Source of the DNA: Pseudomonadota bacterium
GTDB lineage: Bacteria > Myxococcota_A > UBA796 > SXON01
Direction: 5' to 3'
NCBI GenBank assembly: GCA_030685065.1
Contig: JAUXQH010000175.1
Coordinates: 113,744 to 177,743 of the forward strand
DNA: 64,000 nt
Position 1 is the first letter of the stretch. The number at the start of each line of letters is the position of its first letter. The notes beneath the pieces are model-generated. The model searched no databases, was not told where the DNA came from, and was given only the letters and a program-made list of their open reading frames with translations. The position numbers were made by a program, and so were the translations under genes. Positions 48,481 through 55,565 of the stretch are shown here, in pieces.

Positions 48481-50330
48481 ACGCGCGCCTGTTCCCGCTC
48501 CTGCTCCTGCTCTCCGGGTGCGCCTGGCTCACGGAGGCGGAGCTGCTCGCCCTCGCGGACACCGACGCGGACAGCGTCCCCGCGTGGGAGGACTGTGACG
48601 ACGGTGACCCGACCGTCGGCGCTCCGGCCGCGCGCTTCGAGGACCTCGACGGAGACCGGATTGGAGGCGCCGCGGTCGTCGCGTGTCCCGATGCGAGCGT
48701 CGCGACCGACGGGGATTGTGACGACGCCGATCCGGCGGTCGGGCTGCCCGGCGCCTGGTACGCGGACGGCGATGGGGATGGGTTCGTCGGCACCGCGGGC
48801 TCGCCCGTGTCGTGTGCTCCGCCCGACGACGCCGCGACGACAGCGCCCGGACTCGACTGCGACGACGCCGCCGCGACGGTCCATCCCGACGCCGTCGAGG
48901 ACTGTAACAATGGCATCGATGACGATTGTGATGCCGACACGGACGACTGTGACCTCCGGGATGCCGGCCTCGTGCTCACCTACGGGGAGGAGGCCGGCGG
49001 CCTCGGGGGCTTCCCCTCGCTGTTCGTCCCCACGCCGAAAGGGTACGACGACCTCGTGATCGGGCGGCCCTGGGGGCACGTGGTGGAGTCGTACTCGGGC
49101 GCCAGGCTGCCCGCCTCCGGCGTGTTCCTCCTCGGCGATCCCGACTGGGAATTGCGGGACGGTCCCCTCTCGGTCGGCAACGCGCTCGCCGGCGGCGATC
49201 TCGACGGGGACGGCGTGGGGGATCTGGTGGCCGGCGCGGTCTCCAGCACCGACCCGGAGGCGCCGTACGGCCGCGAGCCGAAGGTGGTGTTCCTCCACGG
49301 GACGGTCTACGCAGGCAACTCGGCGGTGGACTTGACAATCGTCGCGGAGACCGACACGAGCCAATTCGGACACGAGGTCGCGATCGGCGATCTCGATTAC
49401 GACGGAATCGGCGACCTCGCGATGGCCGCGCCCGGTGGGGAAGACGGGTGCGGCGCGGTCTACGTCGCGTACGGCAGCGCGAGCTTTCCGGAGTGGGAGC
49501 AGGTCAATGCCTACTACAACGACCCGGACACGCGTGGCGTGAAGCTCTACGGGAGCTGCGAGTTCGAGGACAGGGTGCCGGAGGGCGGGTTCGGGAGCGC
49601 CGTGCTGACGGTGCCAGGCGAGCTCAACGAGGTGCGCCCTGCGCTGCTGGCCATCGGCGATCCCAACGCGGAGCGCGGGCGTGGCGCGCTGTACGTGTGG
49701 CGGCCCGGCACCCTCCCGACCGAGCCCGCGCGGACGTTGGATCTGTCCTCCTCCGCGGACGTGGCCGTGTGGACCGGCGCCGACGAAGGCGGGCTCGCGG
49801 GCATCTCGATCGCGAGCGGCGACCTCGACGGCGATGGCCGCGCGGACCTCGTCACCGGCGCCCTCTACGCGAACGTGGACGGGGCCGTCTACGTCATCCA
49901 CGACGTTGCGAACCAGGCCGGTGGATCGCTCTTCGACGCCGACGTCGAGGTGGCCGGGGAGCCGAGTGAGGACGGCGCGACGGCGCCCGCGTTCGGCTAC
50001 GCGGTCGCGGTCGTGCCCGATGTGAATGGGGACGGCTACGACGAGCTGGCCGTGGGCGCGCCGCATTGGAGCTCCTCCCGCCGCGGTGTGGAGACCGGCG
50101 CCGTCTACCTGTTTCACGGGCCCCTCGCGGGCGCCTCGATCGACGCCGCGAACGCCGATCGCCGCTTGTACGGCACCTACGCCGAAGAGGACGTCGGCTG
50201 GGCCCTCGACGCGGGCGGTGACCTCGACGGGGACGGCAAGGGAGACCTCCTGGTCGGCGCCCAGGGATGGTCACCCGACGGGGTGGTCCACGCCGGCGCG
50301 ATCGTGGTGCTCTGGGGGGCGGAGTGGTGA
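48477..50330 (+). CDS. MopE-like and FG-GAP repeat lipoprotein
   Basis: A 617-residue lipoprotein. The GTG at 48477 gives the signal RLFPLLLLLSGC and overlaps the previous stop. The N-terminal third holds Asp/Cys metal-binding units (VPAWEDCDDGDPTVG, VATDGDCDDADPAVG, DCDDAAATVHP, ending ECNNGIDDDCD-like DCNNGIDDDCDADTDDC). The rest is a propeller of FG-GAP blades with DLDGDGVGDLVAGA, DLDYDGIGDLAMAA, DLDGDGRADLVTGA, DVNGDGYDELAVGA and DLDGDGKGDLLVGA. It therefore combines in one chain two calcium-loop families that are found separately elsewhere in the window. It is expected at the outer surface; it has no enzyme motif. Confidence 0.85.
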   Translation: MNARLFPLLLLLSGCAWLTEAELLALADTDADSVPAWEDCDDGDPTVGAPAARFEDLDGDRIGGAAVVACPDASVATDGDCDDADPAVGLPGAWYADGDGDGFVGTAGSPVSCAPPDDAATTAPGLDCDDAAATVHPDAVEDCNNGIDDDCDADTDDCDLRDAGLVLTYGEEAGGLGGFPSLFVPTPKGYDDLVIGRPWGHVVESYSGARLPASGVFLLGDPDWELRDGPLSVGNALAGGDLDGDGVGDLVAGAVSSTDPEAPYGREPKVVFLHGTVYAGNSAVDLTIVAETDTSQFGHEVAIGDLDYDGIGDLAMAAPGGEDGCGAVYVAYGSASFPEWEQVNAYYNDPDTRGVKLYGSCEFEDRVPEGGFGSAVLTVPGELNEVRPALLAIGDPNAERGRGALYVWRPGTLPTEPARTLDLSSSADVAVWTGADEGGLAGISIASGDLDGDGRADLVTGALYANVDGAVYVIHDVANQAGGSLFDADVEVAGEPSEDGATAPAFGYAVAVVPDVNGDGYDELAVGAPHWSSSRRGVETGAVYLFHGPLAGASIDAANADRRLYGTYAEEDVGWALDAGGDLDGDGKGDLLVGAQGWSPDGVVHAGAIVVLWGAEW

Positions 50331-50397
50331 GGCCGGATCGGGGCGAGCGCAAAGGGGGCGGCCGAGAGGGTGCATGGGTAGGGGGCACCGAGCGCGC

Positions 50398-50403
50398 TAA
50401 GCT
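50398..50403 (+). promoter_or_regulatory. TAAGCT -10-like box 6 nt before the AAA+ gene
   Basis: TAAGCT, CGCGGC, then the GTG start at 50410. The six-base spacer is identical to that at 47710-47715. A leaderless transcript is likely for the AAA+/site-2 protease pair. Confidence 0.5.
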
Positions 50404-50409
50404 CGCGGC

Positions 50410-51915
50410 GTGAACCCTCGCCTCCGCACTTTCCTCGTCTGGTCGTTCCTCCTCACCGTGCTCACCACGGTCCTGTGCTTGAGCGGGATGGGGGACGACG
50501 TCCCCGAGCGACCCGCCGACGTGCTCGACGCGGACATGCTCGCGGGCCGCATCGCCGAGGTCGAGATCGACGGCCGCGACCTGGTCGTGCACCCCCTGAG
50601 CGGCCCCTCCTACGTGGTCACCGCGGCGGCCACCGACGAGATGCTCGAGTGGATGGCCGACACCGGCATCCCCGTGGGGTATCGGGAGTCCGAGTCGGGC
50701 CGGCTGCTGCCGATCGTGCTGCTGCTCGCGGTCGTGGTGGGGGCGCTCTACTTCCTGCGGCGCTACCAACAAACGCGCGGGGCGGGCGCGCAGAACACCA
50801 TCTTCGACATGCGCAAGTCGAACGCCCGCAAGCTGGCGCCCGGCGTCGAGAAGACCCGGTTCTCCGACGTGGGCGGCCACGCGGAGGCGAAAGAGGTGCT
50901 CGCGGACGTGGTCGACTTCCTCAAGGATCCGAAAGGGTGGGCCGACGCGGGCGTGCGGCTCCCGCGGGGCGTGCTCCTCGAGGGCCCCCCGGGCGGCGGG
51001 AAGACGCTCCTCGCGCGCGCGGTCGCGGGAGAGGCCGGCGTGCCGGTGTTCGTCATCTCGGCGAGCGAGTTCGTCGAGATGTTCGTCGGGGTGGGCGCCG
51101 CGCGGATCCGCGACCTGTTCGACAACGCCAAGAAGGCCGCGCCCGCCGTGATCTTCATCGACGAGATCGACGCGGTCGGCCGGCGGCGGGGGTCGGGGCT
51201 CGGCAGCTCGCACGACGAGCGCGAGCAGACGCTCAACCAGCTCCTCGTCTGTCTGGATGGCTTCGAGCCCGCCACGCGGGTCGTCGTCATCGGCGCAACC
51301 AATCGCTCCGACGTGCTGGACCGCGCCCTCTTGCGGCCCGGACGCTTCGGGCTCCGCCTGCTCCTCGGATCGCCCGACCTGGACGCGCGCACCGCCATCC
51401 TCGGCATCCATTGCCGGGGCAAGCGGCTCGCGCCCGACCTCGACCTGCGCGCGGTCGCCGCACGCACCCCGTCGGTGTCCGGAGCGATGCTCGAACATCT
51501 CTGCAACGAGGCGGGGCTGAGGGCCGTGCGCCGCAGCCGCAAGGAGGCGTCCGAGGTCATGATCGGGCTCGAGGACTTCTGGTCCGCGCTCGAGGCCTCC
51601 GCCAAGACCGAGCGCACGTTCGACGCGCTGGACGCCTTGTTCGTGGAGTCGACCAGCCAATTCAGTCAACCCTCGGGAGATGTGTACGCCCGGCTCACGC
51701 TCGCCGATGCCTCCGTCGTCGAGGGGCGCATCGTCTGGGCGGACGCCGGCTACGTGAAGATCGAGCCGCTCGCCGATCCGAGCGATGCTCGCAAGCCCGC
51801 GCCGCTCCTCATCCCCAAGGCGCGGATCTCCGCCGCCGAGGCCCTCGCGGGCACCAGCATCGCGGCCGAGATCCGGCCCGACGCGTGGGCGTCCAATCGC
51901 ACCGGGACAGCGTGA
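50410..51915 (+). CDS. FtsH-like membrane AAA+ ATPase lacking the peptidase domain
   Basis: A 501-residue protein with the front two thirds of FtsH: two membrane segments (about 8-25 and 98-116) around a small periplasmic domain, then the AAA+ module. Walker A is G192-P-P-G-G-G-K198-T199, Walker B is VIFID251-E252, the pore loop is F221-V-E-M-F225-V-G, and ATNRSDVLDRALLRPGRFG carries the arginine fingers R309/R312. After the AAA lid the chain should continue into the M41 zinc peptidase, but there is no HExxH. Instead it ends with about 85 residues (VYARLTLADASVVEGRIVW, YVKIEPL) that look like a small Sm/SH3-type barrel. It should be an ATP-driven unfoldase with no protease of its own. The stop overlaps the start of a site-2 protease gene (TGATG). 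Confidence 0.88.
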   Translation: MNPRLRTFLVWSFLLTVLTTVLCLSGMGDDVPERPADVLDADMLAGRIAEVEIDGRDLVVHPLSGPSYVVTAAATDEMLEWMADTGIPVGYRESESGRLLPIVLLLAVVVGALYFLRRYQQTRGAGAQNTIFDMRKSNARKLAPGVEKTRFSDVGGHAEAKEVLADVVDFLKDPKGWADAGVRLPRGVLLEGPPGGGKTLLARAVAGEAGVPVFVISASEFVEMFVGVGAARIRDLFDNAKKAAPAVIFIDEIDAVGRRRGSGLGSSHDEREQTLNQLLVCLDGFEPATRVVVIGATNRSDVLDRALLRPGRFGLRLLLGSPDLDARTAILGIHCRGKRLAPDLDLRAVAARTPSVSGAMLEHLCNEAGLRAVRRSRKEASEVMIGLEDFWSALEASAKTERTFDALDALFVESTSQFSQPSGDVYARLTLADASVVEGRIVWADAGYVKIEPLADPSDARKPAPLLIPKARISAAEALAGTSIAAEIRPDAWASNRTGTA

Positions 51916-52571
51916 TGGATTTCTCTGTCACCTGGTTCGCCGCCTGGTTCGGCGAGCGCGTCGTCTTCTGGATTCCATTTGTGCTGTCGCTCTCGGTGCA
52001 CGAGTACGCCCACGCACGCGCGGCCTCGTGGTTCGGCGACAACACCGCCGAGTCCCAGGGCCGGCTCACGCTCGACCCCTTCTCGCACATCGACCTGGTC
52101 GGGACGCTGGCGCTGCCGCTGCTCGGCGTGCCGATCGGGTGGGCGCGGCCTGTTCCCGTGAACCCGGCGAACTTTCGCGGGGGCGGAGATGGTCGGCTCG
52201 CGATGCTGCTCACGGCGGCGGCCGGCCCCCTCTCCAACGTCCTCATCGCGCTCGGTTGCACCGCGATGATCGCGGTGCTCGGGGCGCTCGCGCCGGGCCT
52301 CGTCACGGGGGCCTTCGGCGGGGTGCTCGCGTCGACGGTGGTGCTGAACGTCGCGCTCGCGTTGTTCAACCTGCTCCCGATCCCTCCGTTGGACGGCAGC
52401 CGCGTGGTCGATTGGTTGTGTCCGGACTGGCTCCGTCCCCTGTGGAGCGCGCTTTATGCGCGCGCGGGGCTCGGCATCGCGTTGGTGCTGATCGTGCCGG
52501 TGCTGCTCGGCCTCGATCTGGGAGGCTGGGCACGCGCGCTGGGGCAGGGGCTGATCGACCTGGCGCTCTGA
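51915..52571 (+). CDS. Site-2 protease (M50 intramembrane metalloprotease)
   Basis: A 218-residue protein with about six membrane segments. The zinc site is H29-E30-Y-A-H33 in the first helix and D160 in NLLPIPPLDGSRV; both are canonical for the M50B branch of small site-2 proteases. No PDZ or CBS domain is present, so it lacks the built-in regulators of RseP and SpoIVFB types. Site-2 proteases cut membrane-spanning segments, often to release transcription factors or clear remnant peptides. Its ATG overlaps the stop of the FtsH-like ATPase by one base, so the two proteins are made in a fixed ratio. A partnership in which the ATPase extracts or feeds substrates is a strong inference from context. 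Confidence 0.9.
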   Translation: MDFSVTWFAAWFGERVVFWIPFVLSLSVHEYAHARAASWFGDNTAESQGRLTLDPFSHIDLVGTLALPLLGVPIGWARPVPVNPANFRGGGDGRLAMLLTAAAGPLSNVLIALGCTAMIAVLGALAPGLVTGAFGGVLASTVVLNVALALFNLLPIPPLDGSRVVDWLCPDWLRPLWSALYARAGLGIALVLIVPVLLGLDLGGWARALGQGLIDLAL

Positions 52572-52587
52572 TACCGACCGCCCGCGC

Positions 52588-54177
52588 TCACGGCAGCTTG
52601 ATGTCCACGGGCCCGCGCTCGGGCCCTCCGGGGGTCGTCCGCGTCACCCCGAGAGCGTCGGTCACCACGATGTCGACCGCGGTGACGTCCCCCCGCACCC
52701 GCACGTCGAACGGGCCCGCCGCATCCAGCCGCACGCTGGTCACGATGGCGCCCCCCGGCGCGTGCACGTCGACGCGGTACGGGGCCCGCCCGCCGCCCAC
52801 GCTTCCCGAGAGCGCCCAGCGCGGTCCGGTCGTGTCGGTCCCCTGGGCGTCGGGCGCCCTGGCGTCGGGGGGGGGCGTCACGTCGGGCGCCGTTGCATCC
52901 GGACCCGTAGTGGCCGCGCCCGGCGCCCCTGTCGACGCGCCGCTCGTGGAGTCCGCACCCTTCGGCCGGGCGGGCGTACCCTGGTCCGGCTGGTAGTCGT
53001 CCTTCGGCGGCGCGCCGAGCTCCCCGTCGCCGAAGAGGTTCCGCTGCGGCGAGCGCGGATTCGCGTGGCCGATGCCGAAGCGGCTGTCGTTCAGCGTCTC
53101 GACCGGAAACACCCCGCCGCTTGCGAGGAGGCGGTTGGTCGGCCACCCGGCCTCGCGGAGCGCCGTGTCGGCGACCTCGGCGAACACCGCGTGCCCCAAC
53201 GCCGAGGGGTGCATGATGTCGACGAACAAGGGGGTGGGATCCCCCATGGTGGCGGCTCGGAGCGCGGGGAGGGTCTCCATCAGCGGGACGCCGTGGTGCG
53301 CGGCGATGGTGCGCTGCGCGCTGAAGAACACGTCCCACGAGGCGCCGTCGGGGTACTTCCCGACGACCAGGCCGCTGTTGCAGGGCGAGATGAACGCGGT
53401 GCCGATGCCGCGGGATGCCGCCTCCCGGGCGATGGTGTCGAGGTTCTCCCCGTACCGACGCAGCGACACACGGCGGCCGCCCTTCTCGGGCCACTGGCTC
53501 TTGCGCGTCCACGTGACGAGGCGCGCGCCGTCACCGCCCCGGGCCTGGTCGACCGCGGTCGCGAGGAGCCGGAAGAAGTAGCTCGCGAAGAGCGGGTTCT
53601 CTTCGCGGGCGCGCGCGGTGCGCAGGAGGTCCTCGTCCCGGAAGGAGTCGACGTTGTTGTCGCTCCACAGGTTGCCGACGATCAGGAGGTCGGGCGCGAG
53701 CGCCCACCCCTCCTCGTCGAGCTGGATCCGCGTCTGCTCCGTCGAGTAGCCGGGCACGCCCGCGTTGAGGACGTCGACCTCCAACCCCTCCGCTCGCAGG
53801 CGCGCCTGGAGCTGGGCGGGGAAGGTCTCGTCGTCGGAGACCCCGTGACCGAAAAAGGTGCTGTCCCCCACGACGAGCACGCGGAGCTTCCCGGGGGGCT
53901 TCGGGTCCTCGGGGGGTGCGCCGCGCATGCCGAGCGCGTTGATGTTCGCCACGACCCCGCCGTTCTGCTTCACACCCGGGGAGAGCCCCCAGAGCCGCGT
54001 GGGGTGGCCGGTCATCACGACCCCCGCCGCGTCGGTGAGCCGCCACTCGGGGAACTCCGCGCCCACGAGGCGAGCGCCCTGTTCGAGCATGGCCGCGATA
54101 ACGACGAGCACGACGGTCGAGGCGACGAGGCGGAAGCGGAGGGACCGGCGGCTGGCTCGGCGCCCTGCCCGTTTCAT
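52588..54177 (-). CDS. Membrane-anchored SGNH/GDSL hydrolase with C-terminal beta domain
   Basis: A 529-residue protein. One membrane segment lies at about 16-34. The SGNH domain has G104-D-S106-T (nucleophile S106, VVGDSTFFGHGVSDDETF), NAGVPGYSTEQ, NLWSDNN, and the catalytic DxxH in DIMHPSALGHAVF. A Pro/Thr/Asp-rich disordered linker (about 390-450) leads to a C-terminal beta-sandwich (YRVDVHAPGGAIVTSVRL). The core motifs match those of the SGNH protein at 43786-44799, so the two are paralogues, but the linker and beta domain are present only here. The start ATG overlaps the stop of the gene before it. It is expected to act on glycans or lipids in the periplasm. Confidence 0.82.
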   Translation of the reverse strand: MKRAGRRASRRSLRFRLVASTVVLVVIAAMLEQGARLVGAEFPEWRLTDAAGVVMTGHPTRLWGLSPGVKQNGGVVANINALGMRGAPPEDPKPPGKLRVLVVGDSTFFGHGVSDDETFPAQLQARLRAEGLEVDVLNAGVPGYSTEQTRIQLDEEGWALAPDLLIVGNLWSDNNVDSFRDEDLLRTARAREENPLFASYFFRLLATAVDQARGGDGARLVTWTRKSQWPEKGGRRVSLRRYGENLDTIAREAASRGIGTAFISPCNSGLVVGKYPDGASWDVFFSAQRTIAAHHGVPLMETLPALRAATMGDPTPLFVDIMHPSALGHAVFAEVADTALREAGWPTNRLLASGGVFPVETLNDSRFGIGHANPRSPQRNLFGDGELGAPPKDDYQPDQGTPARPKGADSTSGASTGAPGAATTGPDATAPDVTPPPDARAPDAQGTDTTGPRWALSGSVGGGRAPYRVDVHAPGGAIVTSVRLDAAGPFDVRVRGDVTAVDIVVTDALGVTRTTPGGPERGPVDIKLP

Positions 54178-55406
54178 GCCGCCGGCTCTTCCAGCGCGCC
54201 GTCGCGTGCTTCCACGAGGCGAAACGTGCGCTCCGCCGTCTGGACGCTCCAGGCGCCGTTGTCGCGATGCGCCATCACGCGCGCCAGGGCGGGCACGCCC
54301 GGATCCTGCGTGAGCACGCAGATCGAGCCGACGCCCGTGGGGAGCAGGTCGGCGTAGTCCTTGAGCGTGGCGGCGTCCGCCTGCGTCCCGACGAACAACA
54401 CGGCGAGCGCGCGGCCCTCGCGCTGCAGGGACTCCGCGGCGTCTCCCACGTGGGAGGGGCGGATGTTGGTCGCCCGGTACACGGGGCCCCCGTGGACCGC
54501 CGGCGGTACCACCTTCACGGGGGCCGCGAAGAGGACGAGGTGGTGCCGCGCGAGCGTCGCGAGGAGGGGCCGCACGAGGGCGTCGGCGTCGGCTTCGGGT
54601 ACGAGCCAGAGCGAGAGCCCGTCGGAGAGGGAGGGGCTGCCGGGGCCGAGCAGGCCCGGCTCGGGGAGGACCGCGAGCCCGCCGGTGCGGGCGGATCCCT
54701 CGGGGGGGCGGTTCCGCAGCCAGAGCCACGCCACGCCGACCAGCAGGAGCACGCCGATGCCGAAGCCGATGTAGAGCGTGCCGTCGTTCGAGGAGGAGGT
54801 GGTCGCGGTGCGGTTTCCGAGCGGCGGCGTTCCCGACCCGCCGGGAGCTCCGGAGGGGCCGGAGCTGGGGCCGCTGCTGGGCCCGGCGCTGGGACCCGAA
54901 GGAGAGCCGGAGCCGGGGCTCGGCCCCGTGCTGGGGCCCGCGCTCGACGCCGTGCTGGCGGAACCCGAGCCGCCCTCTTGCGTGGTGCGGGGCGCGCCGG
55001 CGTCCCCCGGCTGCTGCTCGCCCCCGCCGCCCGTCGACACGCCCGCCTCGGCGACGACGCTGTTGCCCTTGACGATCACCTGGAGATCCCGCGCGGAGTC
55101 GGTCGCGTTCCACGACACGGGCCCGCCTTCGAGCGTCTTTCCGCTCGCCTCGACCGAGATCGTGAAGGCGTCCCCGTCGAGCCAGAGGGAGCTCGACCAG
55201 GTCCCGTCGCCCGCGGCCACGTCGGGGGCGACGCCGTCATCCAGCACCTCGAGCCGGGTGGGCTCTCCCGTCGGGGGGGTGAGCACGACGACGACGGTGC
55301 CGCTGAACGTGGCGCCGCTGGAGTCGAGACGTACCACGAGGCCGTGCTGCTCCGCGTGGGCCGGCATCGACCAGAGGACGAGCGGGAGGAAGGCCATCGC
55401 CAACAT
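54174..55406 (-). CDS. Type I membrane protein: signal peptide, beta domain, Ser/Pro/Gly linker, helix, cytoplasmic tail
   Basis: A 410-residue protein with signal MLAMAFLPLVLWSMPAHA. Residues about 20-125 are a beta-sandwich similar to the choice-of-anchor X type (GTVVVVLTPPTGEP, VLDDGVAPDVAAGDGTWSS). A low-complexity Ser/Gly/Pro linker spans about 130-205. One membrane helix at 210-230 (TLYIGFGIGVLLLVGVAWLWL, in parts) leads to a cytoplasmic domain of about 175 residues (LVRPLLATLARHHLVLFAAP, ALAVLFVGTQADAATL) that I cannot assign. The frame is open for over 900 codons upstream, but that is a shadow of the operon on the other strand. It forms an operon with the SGNH gene (ATGA overlap). Confidence 0.68.
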   Translation of the reverse strand: MLAMAFLPLVLWSMPAHAEQHGLVVRLDSSGATFSGTVVVVLTPPTGEPTRLEVLDDGVAPDVAAGDGTWSSSLWLDGDAFTISVEASGKTLEGGPVSWNATDSARDLQVIVKGNSVVAEAGVSTGGGGEQQPGDAGAPRTTQEGGSGSASTASSAGPSTGPSPGSGSPSGPSAGPSSGPSSGPSGAPGGSGTPPLGNRTATTSSSNDGTLYIGFGIGVLLLVGVAWLWLRNRPPEGSARTGGLAVLPEPGLLGPGSPSLSDGLSLWLVPEADADALVRPLLATLARHHLVLFAAPVKVVPPAVHGGPVYRATNIRPSHVGDAAESLQREGRALAVLFVGTQADAATLKDYADLLPTGVGSICVLTQDPGVPALARVMAHRDNGAWSVQTAERTFRLVEARDGALEEPAA

Positions 55407-55440
55407 ATCGGTCTCCGGGGGGCCGGGGGGGGGGAGGGCG

Positions 55441-55468
55441 ACAATAGCACGCGGCCGTTTTTTGTCGT
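55441..55468 (-). promoter_or_regulatory. Possible promoter in the divergent region at 55407-55565
   Basis: On the minus strand ACGACA and TATTGT stand 16 bp apart, about 35 bp before the ATG at 55406, and GGAG is a fair ribosome site. CGACAA/TTGTCG also forms an inverted repeat (55439-55444 with 55462-55467). Confidence 0.25.
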
Positions 55469-55565
55469 GAGAGCCGCACCTGGGACACCGCGGCCGGCGC
55501 GGTCCGCGGGCGCCCCCCGTGCAAAGTGGACATCCGCCGGAGCGGTAACTAAGGTGCGAGCCTCC

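Noticed and set aside
51915..52571. The site-2 protease gene as the frameshifted peptidase half of FtsH
   Set aside because: It is an M50 membrane protein with HEYAH in a membrane helix and NLLPIPPLDG, not the soluble M41 domain.
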